From Thamnaconus septentrionalis (lineage: Eukaryota > Chordata > Actinopteri > Tetraodontiformes > Monacanthidae), in NCBI GenBank assembly GCA_009823395.1, contig CM020519.1, positions 1,991,001 through 2,055,000 on the forward strand: a stretch of 64,000 bases of DNA. Reading direction: 5' to 3'. Below, one piece after another: positions 13,747-24,953 of the stretch. Positions within the stretch are counted from its first letter, which is position 1. Each line of letters begins with the position of its first letter. The position numbers and the translations under genes were made by a program. Below the pieces are notes generated by a model. It saw only the letters and a list, made by a program, of their open reading frames with translations. It was not told the origin of the DNA and did no database searches.

Positions 13747-13955
13747 CAGTAGCAGCAGCAGCAGCAGGAGCAGCAGCAGCAGCAGCAACAGCACCTGTCG
13801 CAGCAGTAATAGCAGCAGTAGCAGAAGCAGGAGCAGCAGTAACTTTTCTTCCTTCTCTCCTCCTCCTCCTCCACCTCCTCTTCTTCCTCCTCCGCCTCCT
13901 CCTCCTCCTCCTCCACCTCCTCCTCCTCCTCCTCCTCTATTACCTCCTCCTCCAC
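13747..13955. repeat. (CAG)n then (CTC)n trinucleotide tracts
   Basis: Interrupted CAG units run to about 13840 and interrupted CTC units from 13858 to 13950. The apparent Glu-rich minus-strand frame across it is a repeat artefact. Confidence 0.85.
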
Positions 13956-14499
13956 CAACCTCCTCGTGCTAAACGCAGCAGCCCACTTTCCTACGCCCCC
14001 TAAACGGGCCGAGCCGGAGGCCAATCAATATTCACTTTATACACTCAGGAGGGGAATGGAGAAAAAAAAAAAAAGTTGATAAGCTGTTTCACCGCTTCCT
14101 GGGTTGTATTTGTTACGGTCAAATTTGGGAGCCGGCGCCGGCTTTTGTCAGAAAAGCAATATTTACCTGCGAAAAGCAATGATTTCTTTGTTGCTTGTTG
14201 TTTTGTTTATTTATTTGTTTTTCCGTCATCAATTTCCAAAGGGGTTCGCCGAAACTCTCAGGCGCATTTGTCTTTTTCCGCGATATGATTAATTTTTTTT
14301 TGCAGCTCGGGGCGAAGTCATGTCCCAGAAATCGATTGCGGCTCAACACAGGTTACAATTAGGTGGGAATTAATCAGCGCCACCGGCTGGTGGAGGCCTG
14401 TAAATAATCAGGGGACAAAAAAGAGAGAGAGAGAGAGAGAGAGAGGCCTGGACCTCCAGGATCAATCCAGAGGCTTTTATGGAAATGGCTGGCTGGCTG

Positions 14500-14535
<36 letters not shown>

Positions 14536-15485
14536 CAAAAAAAAAAAAAAAAAAGGAAGATTGTGAAATGGAGCTGTGATGAATCCGCCGGCGGAGGCAG
14601 AGTGCTGGGGAATCGATAGCGGATGATTCATTTCTGTCCCCCGGCGGGAAGCCGGAGACGTTTCCACGGTCGGGTTCATGTGCAGCAGGTGCAGGCTGGC
14701 ACCCAGCGACAAGACTGCTCGCCAGTCTGGGGACTCGCCAGGGAGCCGTCGGGAACGTCGTTTAACATCTTGTAGCTCCGCCCCGCTCCATCTGCGTGCC
14801 TGTGGTAATTTTGATGGGACTTTTTGACCCTTGACCTTTAACCTGTGACCTGTGTCTGGCCTGTCTGATGCCAGATAATCACAGTATCTTCATACAGAGA
14901 CACTGAGGGCCAAAGATTTATTGAGCTGATTCAGTTTTGGGCATTTTTAAAGTTCATTTTCATTCATTTCTGTAAAAACAGACTTCACTTTTTTTCGCGA
15001 CTCGTCATGTAATTTATTGTTTTTAGAAAGTTAAAGGTCCAGTTCTGGTCTGAACAGCGTGATTTTATTTTTTTTTTTTTTTTTTTACAAGTGCACCTCC
15101 CGTCCCCTGGTGGGCGCCAAAGCAGCACTGGTTCGCCCCCATAAAATCCATGAAATCCATATTTAGCTTTTTTTTTTAATTATTATTTCCATCCAGTGCT
15201 GATTCAGCCTGCGGACACTCCGTGACCGTACACTCACACATGAAGCAAAGCAAACTCAGTGGATCTCAACCTCAGCGTCGAGCAGCGGTTGAGAAATGCC
15301 CAAATCTCTCTTTCCTTTGTCTTTTACCACTATTTTTTTTTTTTTTTTTGTGCAAATGATACAGAGCCCAGAACTGGAGGAATGATTTTCCAACCAGGTT
15401 CTTTTAATATGTGATGTTCACACTCTCACCCGGCTATATAACACTGCTCTCCAGATGGCTGAATCATCCCTGGAGCAGCCAGGAA
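13956..15485. other. Non-coding stretch, no gene recognised
   Basis: Apart from GA (14425-14446) and GGCT (14486-14536) microsatellites and long T/A runs (14538, 15070, 15332), the part at 14076-14420 has ordinary complexity with GGTCAAATTTGG, CGATATGATTAAT, GGGAATTAATCAGC and GTAAATAATCA. It may be a conserved regulatory block. No gene is recognised. Confidence 0.4.
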
Positions 15486-16225
15486 GCTTCTTCACCGTGT
15501 TGCTTCTCCTCTTCTTTCTCTCCTCCACCGTGTTGCCGCTCCTCTTCTTTCTCTCCTTCTCCACCGTGTTGCTGCTCCTCTTCTTTCTCTCCTTCTCCAC
15601 CGTGTTGCTGCTCCTCTTCTTTCTCTCCTCCGCCGTGTTGCTGCTCCTCTTCTTTCTCTCCTTCTCCACCGTGTTGCTGCTCCTCTTCTTTCTCTCCTTC
15701 TCCACCGTGTTGCTGCTCCTCTTCTTTCTTGCTGCTCCTCTTCTTTCTCTCCTTCTCCAACGTGTTGCTGCCGCTCCTCTTCTTTCTCTCCTTCTCCACC
15801 GTGTTGCTGCTCCTCTTCTTTCTCTCCTTCTCCACCGTGTTGCTGCTCCTCTTCTTTCTCTCCTTCTCCACCATGTTGCTGATGCTCCTCTTCTTTCTCT
15901 CCTTCTCCACCGTGTTGCTGCTCCTCTTCTTTCTCTCCTTCTCCGCCGTGTTGCTGCTCCTCTTCTTTCTTGCTGCTCCTCTTCTTTCTCTCCTTCTCCA
16001 CCGTGTTGCTGCTCCTCTTCTTTCTCTCCTTCTCCGCCGTGTTGCTGCTCCTCTTCTTTCTTGCTGCTCCTCTTCTTTCTGTCCTCCACCGTGTTACTGC
16101 TCCTCTTCTTTCTCTCCTTCTCCACCGTGTTGCCGCTCCTCTTCTTTCTCTCCTTCTCCACCGTGTTGCTGCTCCTCTTCTTTCTCTCCTTCTCCGACCG
16201 TGTTGCTGCCGCTCCTCTTCTTTTT
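15486..16225. repeat. 36-bp minisatellite, triplet-phased
   Basis: About 19 units share the core CACCGTGTTGCTGCTCCTC plus a TTCTTTCTCTCC tail. Unit length is 36 bp with 33, 39 and 18-bp variants, so nearly all indels are multiples of three until a one-base insertion near 16195. This keeps a 306-codon + frame (15411-16331, Leu/Phe-rich 12-residue repeat) and a 247-codon minus frame (Glu/Arg/Lys-rich) open. I regard both as repeat-driven. Confidence 0.85.
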
Positions 16226-16346
16226 CTCTTCCTTAACTCTCGCTTTTCCTGGATCGATGAGGTCGAGAGGTGAGGACGGACTGAAAAAAAACAACAACTG
16301 GCCTTTTCCAGGGAAGCAGAGGGAGAGCTGATCTCGGGTCAGACTG

Positions 16347-16348
<2 letters not shown>

Positions 16349-16398
<50 letters not shown>
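16349..16398. repeat. (CAG)16 microsatellite
   Basis: Sixteen uninterrupted CAG triplets with no supporting coding frame. Confidence 0.92.
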
Positions 16399-16400
<2 letters not shown>

Positions 16401-17088
16401 CGGAGAGAAATGAGGCGGTTGAACAGCCGAGATTCATCGCCGCCATATAATTATCTTCACTCTGGGGCTCGTGGGCTCCAACCTTCTGCAAAAGCTCTCA
16501 TTACACGGCCGATATTGCGGAAGCTCTGTCTCTGTCTCCTCCCCCCCTCCCTCCTCTTCTTCCTCTTCCTCGGAGTCACTCGCCAGCGTCTCTCTCGCCG
16601 CGCGGTCTCTCGAGTGCATCGTCGCCGCCCTCCTGGTGGGGGTTGGAGCTGCGTAATTTAGCAGCTGGCCCTCCCCTGTGGACTCTGAAATGGGACGCGG
16701 CCGGCCTCCCAGGAGCAGGGCTGCGGTGGGAAGGTGGGAGGGGCTTCCACTGAGCCGCTCTCAATTTTGCAAGCATTTTTTTCGTTTGTTTTTTTGGTTT
16801 TTTTTGCGTCCGTCACTCTCCGAAATAATTTAACGAAAAAATCTGTTCATGTCCCTGAAGAAGCTGCGATGCTGTGTTGTGTTGTGTTGTGTTGTGTTAA
16901 TGGGCCTCCTTCCGAATGTGACACACCAGATGGAATGTTTCACAGATTTGGGAGAGTCCCCCAACCCTCCCCCCCCCCCCGGTGGCAAACACCGGAATCA
17001 CGACGACTTCCTGCGTCAAAAAAAAAACAACAGAAACGTCGTCAAATTCTTGGTTGTTTTTTTTTTTGTGGCTAGCGGCTAGTCTGGC

Positions 17089-17090
<2 letters not shown>

Positions 17091-17141
<51 letters not shown>
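17091..17141. repeat. (GT)n microsatellite
   Basis: About 25 uninterrupted GT units; a second GT tract lies at 17322-17357. Confidence 0.93.
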
Positions 17142-17144
<3 letters not shown>

Positions 17145-17322
17145 GAGTCTCCTGCAGCCGCCCACGTCTTGTTTTTGTTCACTGGCTTTAATTTGTTGAA
17201 TCCATGCGTGAAATCAGAGGCACTTTATTTGTCGAGGCGTGAAAAGCGGCGAAGTTCATCAGGGCAAACTAAGACATTTTTCTCAAGAACGGATGTCACC
17301 ATGTTAGCGGTCTGCGCCGCTG

Positions 17323-17358
<36 letters not shown>

Positions 17359-17553
17359 TGGACCTGGACTCTGGACTGCTGCTGTTTGTTGTCTCTTGGC
17401 TAAAACAAAGTTACAACAAAATCAGTGTCTTTGAAGCCCCATTTTATTCAGCTCTTTATTGAAATGACTCTTAAAACATTTTTTTTTTAAAAATGGATGA
17501 AATCCAGCTATTTTATGACTTACTTATTATTGATATCATTTCTTCAAGTTTCG

Positions 17554-17622
17554 GTGGGCCAGATTAAAAAGCATAACAGGCCGCATATGGCCCCCGAGCC
17601 GTAGTTTGCCCTTGCCTGATAT
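17554..17622 (-). mobile_element. hAT-type terminal fragment
   Basis: Read on the minus strand it begins CAGGCAAGGGCAAACTACGG, followed by GGGGGCCATATGCGGCC. This resembles the 'not-available-for-use / rendered-in-grey' type ends of Charlie-like hAT elements (GGGCCACATGCGGCCC). Only one end is present and no flanking duplication can be judged. Confidence 0.4.
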
Positions 17623-17706
17623 AAACCCACCAAAATAAATGTAAAAAAAATCTGCAAATCAGGTGCAAATTTAACATCAGCTGTCCAAATAATTCTGCAG
17701 GATCAC

Positions 17707-17824
17707 TTTCTTTCTGTCTTTCCTTCCTTCTTTCTTTCCTTTCTTTCTTTCTGTCTTTCCTTCTTTCTTTCTTTCCTTCTTTCTTTCTTTCTTTCTTTCT
17801 GTCTTTCTTTCTGTCTTCTTTCCT

Positions 17825-17855
<31 letters not shown>

Positions 17856-17892
17856 GTCTTTCTGTCTGTCTTTCCTTCTTTCTGTCTTTCCT

Positions 17893-17931
<39 letters not shown>

Positions 17932-17983
17932 GTCTTTCCTTCTTTCTTTCTTTCTTTCTTTCCTTCTTTCTTCTTTCTTTCCT

Positions 17984-18019
<36 letters not shown>

Positions 18020-18076
18020 TCCTTCCTTCTTTCTTTCTTTCTTTCTTTCTTCCTTCTTTCTTCTTTCTTTCTTTCT

Positions 18077-18115
<39 letters not shown>

Positions 18116-18240
18116 GTCTTTCTTTCTTTCTTTCCTTCTTTCTTTTCTTCTTTCTTTTCTTCTTTCTTTCTGTCTTTCTTCTTCTGTCTTTCCATCTTTC
18201 TTTCTTTCTTTCTTTTTAAACCTTCTGTCTTTCTGTCTTT
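17707..18240. repeat. Long (CTTT)n tract
   Basis: About 530 bp of CTTT units with CCTT, CTGT and CTT variants. It is pyrimidine-rich on the + strand, and the Lys/Glu/Arg minus-strand frame through it is an artefact. Confidence 0.93.
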
Positions 18241-18252
18241 CCATTCCTTTCT

Positions 18253-18450
18253 GCGATTCCATCCCCATAATGATCAATTTGCAAACTTATAGGCCGAGCT
18301 ACTAAACTGCAGATTTGTGGGACTTTTATGTTTCATATTCAATCTATTTCTTAATGCGATTCCATCCCCCATATTGTTTTGCAAACTTATAGGCCGAGCT
18401 ACTAAACGAGGCTGTGTTTCGGAATTCAATCTATTTCTAATGCGAAATAT
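18253..18450. repeat. Decayed 100-bp tandem duplication
   Basis: GCAAACTTATAGGCCGAGCT followed by ACTAAAC occurs at 18281-18307 and again at 18381-18407, a period of exactly 100 bp. The flanking GCGATTCCATCCCC and AATCTATTTCTTAATGCG pieces also repeat. It is a local duplication of unknown role. Confidence 0.75.
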
Positions 18451-20065
18451 TGTCTGGGAGGGGGGCTGAGGCTGTGAGGCGGAATTCACAGCGGCGTTAT
18501 TTGTCTGGGGTGGGGGCTAAGCGAGGCGGCGGCGGCGGCGGCGTTATTTGCTCTGCGATAAGCTCCGCCGTGTCATTACCGTGAGATTTGGAGCCGCCGC
18601 CGCCGCCGCCACCGACGGTCTTTACATTGTAATACGGCCGCCTTGAAAAGCTCCTCGCCGCCGCCACGAGCCGCCCGCCCCTTGTTTGTGAGCGGCGAAA
18701 TTGGGTTTTAAATGGCTTTCTGTAACCCGAGGAGGTCCGATGGAAATTCTATATCCTGACAAAACATTTGTCCTTTTCTGCTGATCTGACGAGGCTTTAG
18801 CGCCGCGCGCTCGCCCGCCACCTGCGAGCGGCCGCGTGAATGCAAATAGGCCTCCGCCTGCAGCAGCATCGGCAGCACCAGGAGTGGCAGCTGCAGCTCC
18901 GTCCCCCCACCGGACACCTCGTCATCTGCTTGACGTGACCAAAGCTGAACTTAGTTTAGTTAGAATGAAAAGAAAAAGTTCCAGATCAACACATCAAGTA
19001 CATCATTCCAAGATTTCCGTGTTTATAAAGGAGCAGGAAGAAGTTTAACTTGTAAGTTTAATAAAGCAAAAATTTAAAAAAAACAAACCCTGATGACTTT
19101 GTGCACCCTGGAAATGAGCCAGTGTGATTAAGAAGAGACGGCGCCCTCTAAAGATTATCCACCTGAATCTGATTGCCGCGAACAAAAAGACGGAGACGGC
19201 TGTTTCCCAGCTTGTGTTTTTTGCTTGATTGAAATTCTCAGCTTGTTGTTTTTTTTTTTTTGTTTTTTTTTTCCCAACTCTGCTGAGTAAAGCAGATGCT
19301 GTCACATAATAACAAGGCTAGAAAAACAACAGCAGCAGCAGCAGCAGCAGACTGTGTCACAAAAGGCTGAGCAACAATAACCTGTCAGGTTGCATCGTTT
19401 GGACTTCAGGCAAAGAAAAAACTCTTTACAAATTGTTGGAGTGAATTTGAAGGAAGTTTGTTTGCACTGCCGGCTAACAACTGGTTGCCTCTGGGGCTGC
19501 TAGTTCCCCTCCCGGCCACTGGGGGGCGCCACAGGTGGTAGAGCCCTGCAGCTCTAGCAGCGGCTGGCTGGATCGGCGTCCGCTCGAACGGAGGTGGAGA
19601 CGTGAGGGGAAAGTTGTCGTCGGAGGGATTGTTTAAGGCTGCGTGTGTGGCTTTGTGCCCGGTGCGGGCTAATTGCTGGACAAGGCTCAAATCTGGGGTG
19701 ACTGCACCAGATCCAAGGGGAAGAACCGTAATAATCGTCGTAATGATGGGATGGACTGCAGTGGGGCTGAAAGTGAATTTCACTTCAAGCTCGGCATCGC
19801 GGCGGCGATCTTAATAAGCGAGCATTAAGCAAATTACCTGTGAAAATGGACGGTCGTTCCCCGCTCGGCCCCCGGAGGCTCCCTTCTTCATCTGATTAGA
19901 GCGGAGCAGCCATTAATCTGAGGGCGGTCCATTCATCAGCGGCGGTGGCGGCGGCGGCGGCGGCCCCTGGACTTTCACTCGTGTTTGTTGGGAAGGTGGT
20001 GTTTGGAAAGCTACAGGGTTGGGAGCCCCTGTCACGGATGGATGGATCGACATCACGGCCGACCT

Positions 20066-20096
<31 letters not shown>

Positions 20097-21579
20097 GGCG
20101 ATGCTCACGGTGGTGATGCACAAACACAATGAACTTGCACGCAAACGTAAAAAAATCACAGCGAAAACATTTCCCAGACATTTTGTGTTGTTTTTGATGG
20201 TGAGACGTTATGAAAAACAGCTAAATTTTATAATTTCAAAATTTCAAAACTCCTTCAGGCGAAATGAGTATTCCTAAAAGTCCCACATCGTGCAGATACT
20301 GCCCTCAACTGGCCAAACCCTGCATGTGTCGCTCAGATTTCACCTCTGAAAATGATCATGTCAACAGACGGGGAGAGTTTTTATTTAAATCACCCTTAAA
20401 AATCCATGACAGACAATGTTTTATAACACATTATTAAAAAAAAAAAAAAAAAAACACACAACTTCATCTCCAAAAACGAACAGGCGGCTTGTGCCCCCTG
20501 TGGGAAGGTTGCAGAACTGCATCGTATTATTTTTTTCAGCCGTATGGGTGGCAGCTTGCTTTTGCAATAAAAGGCTATTTTAAATTTGGCGAGATATTTT
20601 CTCATTATTTTACCATGTTATGATTTTGACATTTTTAATCTGATTCATCATATCATAGTTTTACTATTGTCATTATTAATACATCAGTGTCGGCTGCAAG
20701 CAGGTGAGGAAGCTGACGAGTGTCCTGACAGTGACTCTCCCTTCGCTCCGCCCCCATCCCCCACTTCCCCCACCCCCCAGCTCCCCCTGGTGTCGCTGCT
20801 GCCTCTGTTTCTGATGTGTCACTCAAGCCGCTGCGACAGAGTTACATCTTCATCCGGCCTGAGAGTAATTCTGGTTTTGCTCCGCCTCCCCCGCGTTGCT
20901 CTCATTCCCTCGAAAGTTTTTTTTTTTTTTTTTTTGCCAATTAATATTATTATTAACAACGATTTAGAGGCTTTTGCAGCTCTTCGGTGGGATTAAACGT
21001 TTTAACGTTGCTGCTATTAGAGGCCGTCTGCGTCTCAGAGAAGAGGAGGAGGAGGAGGAGGAGGCTGTGATTCACACTGAGGCTGTTTTTAAACTGAGTT
21101 TAAACTCAGAGAAGACCGAGCGCCGGCAGCTCAGGGGGAGGATATCACTGTAAAATAATTTAAATAAAAAAAAACTCAATACGGTTCAGCCTCTCCTATA
21201 GCAGCGAAAAGTATATAATAAAAGTAAATAATACAAACATAAATAAATAAGCGCAGCTCGCTATAAAATCTAATGGAGTCTTGTGGCATTCCTGCAGTTT
21301 AATCACCAAACTACAACTGTTTTGTAATCTTCAATATATCGCACATTGTAAATGGTGAATAACTTATACAGAGATATGTGTATATATAAATATATATACG
21401 TATATATATGTGTGTGTGTGTTATATTACTGAGTTATTAAGGGGACAGCTCCTCCGCCTCACTTCCTGTTCCTCCTCCGCTGGAGGCGGGAGGTCGTGGC
21501 TCCGCCCACTTACAGCTCGCTCTCCGGCAATTCAAGGTCAAATCGCAACTCCTCTGTAATTTGTCCCCGCCAATAAAAA

Positions 21580-21610
<31 letters not shown>

Positions 21611-22109
21611 GCTCGCCCTCTCCTCCCCCGCCAGGCACATCCCATTAAAACAACTCAATCTCCTCGCCGCTATTTTGGTGTTTACGGAGCATCAGCGGCA
21701 TCAGCCGCCCGCCGATAAGCCAATTGAATATTTCGCCTCCCGCCTGCTCTCCAGCTGGAGGTGAGACACTTGACGAAGGGGGCGGGGTCGCCCAGGAGGC
21801 GGGGGGGGGGGAGGAGGCTAAAGCAGCTTATAGCAAAGTGACATGAAAATCAACAGAATCAACGTAAATATTAGAATTAAACTCAGCAGTTCCTCAGTGA
21901 CTCTCTCAGCCTGTGGGCGGAGCTAACAGGAAGAGTCGGGGAGAGGCGGGGGCTCCAGTTAGCGGCAGGTGGGCGTCCTTCTCCGGGTGCCCTGTAGGGT
22001 GCAGCGCTCTGTACATACCAGCTGCTGCGCCGGATCAATGGTCCCTAATGGGCCACACGCTGGGTTCTGTTTGATTGTTGTTGTTTTTTTTAGTGCCGCG
22101 TCTGTGAGC
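18451..22109. other. Non-coding stretch, no gene recognised
   Basis: It holds GGC/CCG runs (18525-18610, 19940-19965), T runs (19245-19272, 20918), a CAG run (19329-19350), a CA repeat (20069-20097), an A18 run (20436), a GGA run (21043-21063), a CT repeat (21583-21611) and a TATA-rich patch (21375-21420). CTCF-like motifs with one mismatch occur at 19516-19530 (+) and 20298-20312 (-). No gene is recognised. Confidence 0.5.
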
Positions 22110-22345
22110 TCCTCCACAGGAGGAGGAAGAGGAGGAGGAAGAGGAGGAGGAGAAGGTGTAGTGGAAGGAAGAGGAGATGAAGTAGAAGGGTGAGGAGGAA
22201 GAGGAGGAGGAAGAGGAGGTGAAGGAGAAGGAAGAGGAGGAAGAGGAGAAGGTGGTTTGGAAGGAAGAGTGAGGAGAAGGAGGAGGAGGAGAAGGAGGAA
22301 GAGGAGGTGAAGGAGAAGTGTGAGGAGGAAGAGGAGGAGGATGGG
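22110..22345. repeat. GGA/GAA purine tract
   Basis: About 235 bp of nearly pure purine on the + strand, made of GGA, GAA and GGTGAAGGAGAA units. It can potentially form triplex DNA. Confidence 0.88.
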
Positions 22346-22482
22346 GGGTCAGTGGGAGGAGCTATAAAGTCCAGCGCCGCTCCGCTGCGATTTGACTGAA
22401 GATGAGGGCGAAGAGCAGGAATCAGGCCCGCAATCAAATTCTGGACTGAGCCGACGGCTCGGAATACCAGCTCCCAAAGAAC

Positions 22483-22961
22483 GCCGCCCCCTGCTGGTCA
22501 GCGGGAGACACGGGCCGAACCAGAGGCCGGCGCTGGCATTGTTTTTTCAGGAGGGGTCTCAAACCAAAAAGCGGAGCCAATTAACGGAAGCTAATCGGCT
22601 TCGTATTCCGCTGGGCGACGGCCGCCATCGACGGATCGGCCCTCCTCCTCCGATCGCTGGTTTGTCGCGTCCATTGATCAGCAGGAGCAGCGCGTTGACA
22701 GCCGAGTGTGTCTCCGTCCCAGCGGGGCCACGGCGTTCCCTTTGTCTTCCAAATTGCCAAATTGGACCATTTAACAGCGAAATGGGGAAGCGGAAGCGTG
22801 GGGGGTGGGGGGGTGGACGAGCGTCGTCGCAGCTGCAGTAATCAGGTGAAGAGCGACGCCTTCAAGGACCCTCCGGGGAAACGGGAACAAAACATCTCAT
22901 CACTTTTCAGAAGGAGGCGAAGGAACTTCAGGACGACTTTGGGCTCATTGAGTTTAAACAC

Positions 22962-23014
<53 letters not shown>

Positions 23015-24147
23015 AACGGCATGACACAATGAGGGCACCCGGAACACCACACACACACACAGCGTGACAGCAGCAGATTAGCCAGTCAGATAGGCGGAGC
23101 TGGAACGGAAGTGTGGCAGTGGGCGTGTCTAAAAAAACAGGAAGTGAAAGCCGGGTGGTTACGGGATGACACGTTCAGAACTGAGCCGCACTGTGAAGAG
23201 CTCACAGAGAAATGGGATTCGGGATTCGTCGACCGATCAGAATTCTCGGATGCCAGTGAAGAATCGGCTCCGCCTCCCCCGACACTCACGCTGGTTCCGT
23301 TAGTGGCGCCGCCGGTTTGTTCTGAAGACTCTGCCCTCTAGTGTTGGAAGGTAGAAATGCAAGCGGGAAGTGGAAGGTGACGCTGGTGACTGGAGACGGA
23401 GAGGAAAGGAAAAGCAAACGGAAAGCACCTGTGAAGATCCAACAACATCCTTGTTGACCCAGCAGTTGGTTCAGACGCCCCCTGCTGGAGGGCAGGGGCA
23501 GTTAAACAGAGCTTTCAGTCACTGTGCCCTCCCTACTTATTTTTTTTTCCCCCCTCACAAAAGGCCGACTGTCGGCGGTGCAAAGGAAAACATTCCTCTC
23601 CTCGGCTGTCATTTAGGAAAAATACTGACTGACTGTCGGCCGAGGGAAAAGCAGCCCTTCCTCGTCATCGCCCGCCATTCTCTCTACGTGTGTTATTACA
23701 ACGCGGCTCGACAGGTGAGCGGGATTCCAGAGATGACGGATCGCTGTTTGGAAAAGCCTGACTGACGCGTCCTTTTCTGCCGCCGATCGGCAGGGCGTGA
23801 CCCACTTTGACGGAGGGGGAGGGACGCACGGCGCCGCCGTCCCAGCTTCAGGAATAAAATAACACGTTAGGAAAAAAAGTTGGCGTGGCGGGGCGGCTCC
23901 TTCCGGCCGAAGTCGTGTGGAAACAGGCGTTTTGCACCTTAAGCAGACCAGCAGGGGGCGGGAAGAAGTGCTGCAAGGGCAGAAACGTGCGCTGACCTCA
24001 ACAGCTTCTGGTCATCCACTAGAGGGCGCCAGATCTGCCACTTAAAATACAGAATTGTCCTTCTTTTAGCTTCCCAGCTGTATTTATTTGATTCCTTGCA
24101 GGCTCCTTTATATTTTTGAATGAAAGTTTGCAACACTAGAGGGCGCT
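22483..24147. promoter_or_regulatory. Cluster of six CTCF-like motifs, divergent arrangement
   Basis: Against CCASYAGRKGGCRSY, matches lie at 22483-22497 (-, 15/15), about 23331-23345 (-, 13/15), 23474-23488 (-, 14/15), 23948-23962 (+, 14/15), 24016-24030 (+, 15/15) and 24133-24147 (+, 14/15). All minus motifs precede all plus motifs, the divergent order seen at domain boundaries. Such motifs are also carried by dispersed fish repeats, so occupancy is not implied. Confidence 0.45.
22964..23013. repeat. (GT)n microsatellite
   Basis: About 25 GT units inside the CTCF-motif cluster. Confidence 0.93.
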
Positions 24148-24902
24148 GATGCTAGCATTATTTTAGCATCTGCTTTGGTTCTACAAAAAAAAAATACAAA
24201 AAAAAATAGATGATAGCAACACAACGGTAAAAGCACGGCGATAAGAGTCGAACACGGCGAGGAGACAAAAACATCGGTGATAAAAGATCCCGGGTTGTGT
24301 TTGAAAGGACCAGAAGAAGCTCTTCGCTATCACACTGAAACCTGCTGGGTCACAAACTCCAAAGAAGAGTCACTTCCTGTCCTTCTTCTTCTTCTTCTTT
24401 TTCTTCTGGGAAAGTCCACAGCTTCTTGTTGCCAAGGTCTCATGAAATGTGAAAACTGGGGATAATAAATTGTTTTGGTGCGGCTCCACCCAGAGGTCAC
24501 AGTGAAGGACTGCGATTTTAAAGCACTCCAGCAGCCAGGGCTAAAGCCAACACTGACACCCCTGCCTTTCAAAGCTAAAAACAAATTAACCGGTGGTGGA
24601 GGAGGAGGAGGAGAAAAAAATGAAAAAATATTTAATTGGATGCAAAATTTGGAAGGGAGGAACGAAAATATCAAAAATCCCGGCGCCGCTTGCTTGGAAA
24701 TATCAGATGGTTGCAGCTTATCGGCGCGGTAATGACACGCCGGCGGTGGTTTCCAGTCTTATTATCCTCCCAGAGAAAGAAGAGAAGAAGAAGAAGAAGA
24801 AGAAGAAGAAGAAGAAGAAGAAGAGCCGTTCCAGGAAATAACCATCCTCCTCATTCCGTCGCTGCACAAACACATGCAAATCATGCGGCGTTTCCCCACC
24901 CC

Positions 24903-24953
<51 letters not shown>

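Larger units (their letters stand above)
16226..17706. other. Non-coding stretch with microsatellites
   Basis: It contains (CAG)16 at 16349-16398, a TCTTCC-rich patch (16535-16570), a TGTTG pentamer run (16871-16899), a C12 run (16969), (GT)26 at 17091-17141, (GT)17 at 17322-17357, and a hAT-type end at 17554-17622. No gene is recognised. Confidence 0.5.

Noticed and set aside
17564..18277. 237-codon Lys/Glu/Arg-rich minus-strand frame
   Set aside because: Translation of the CTTT repeat.
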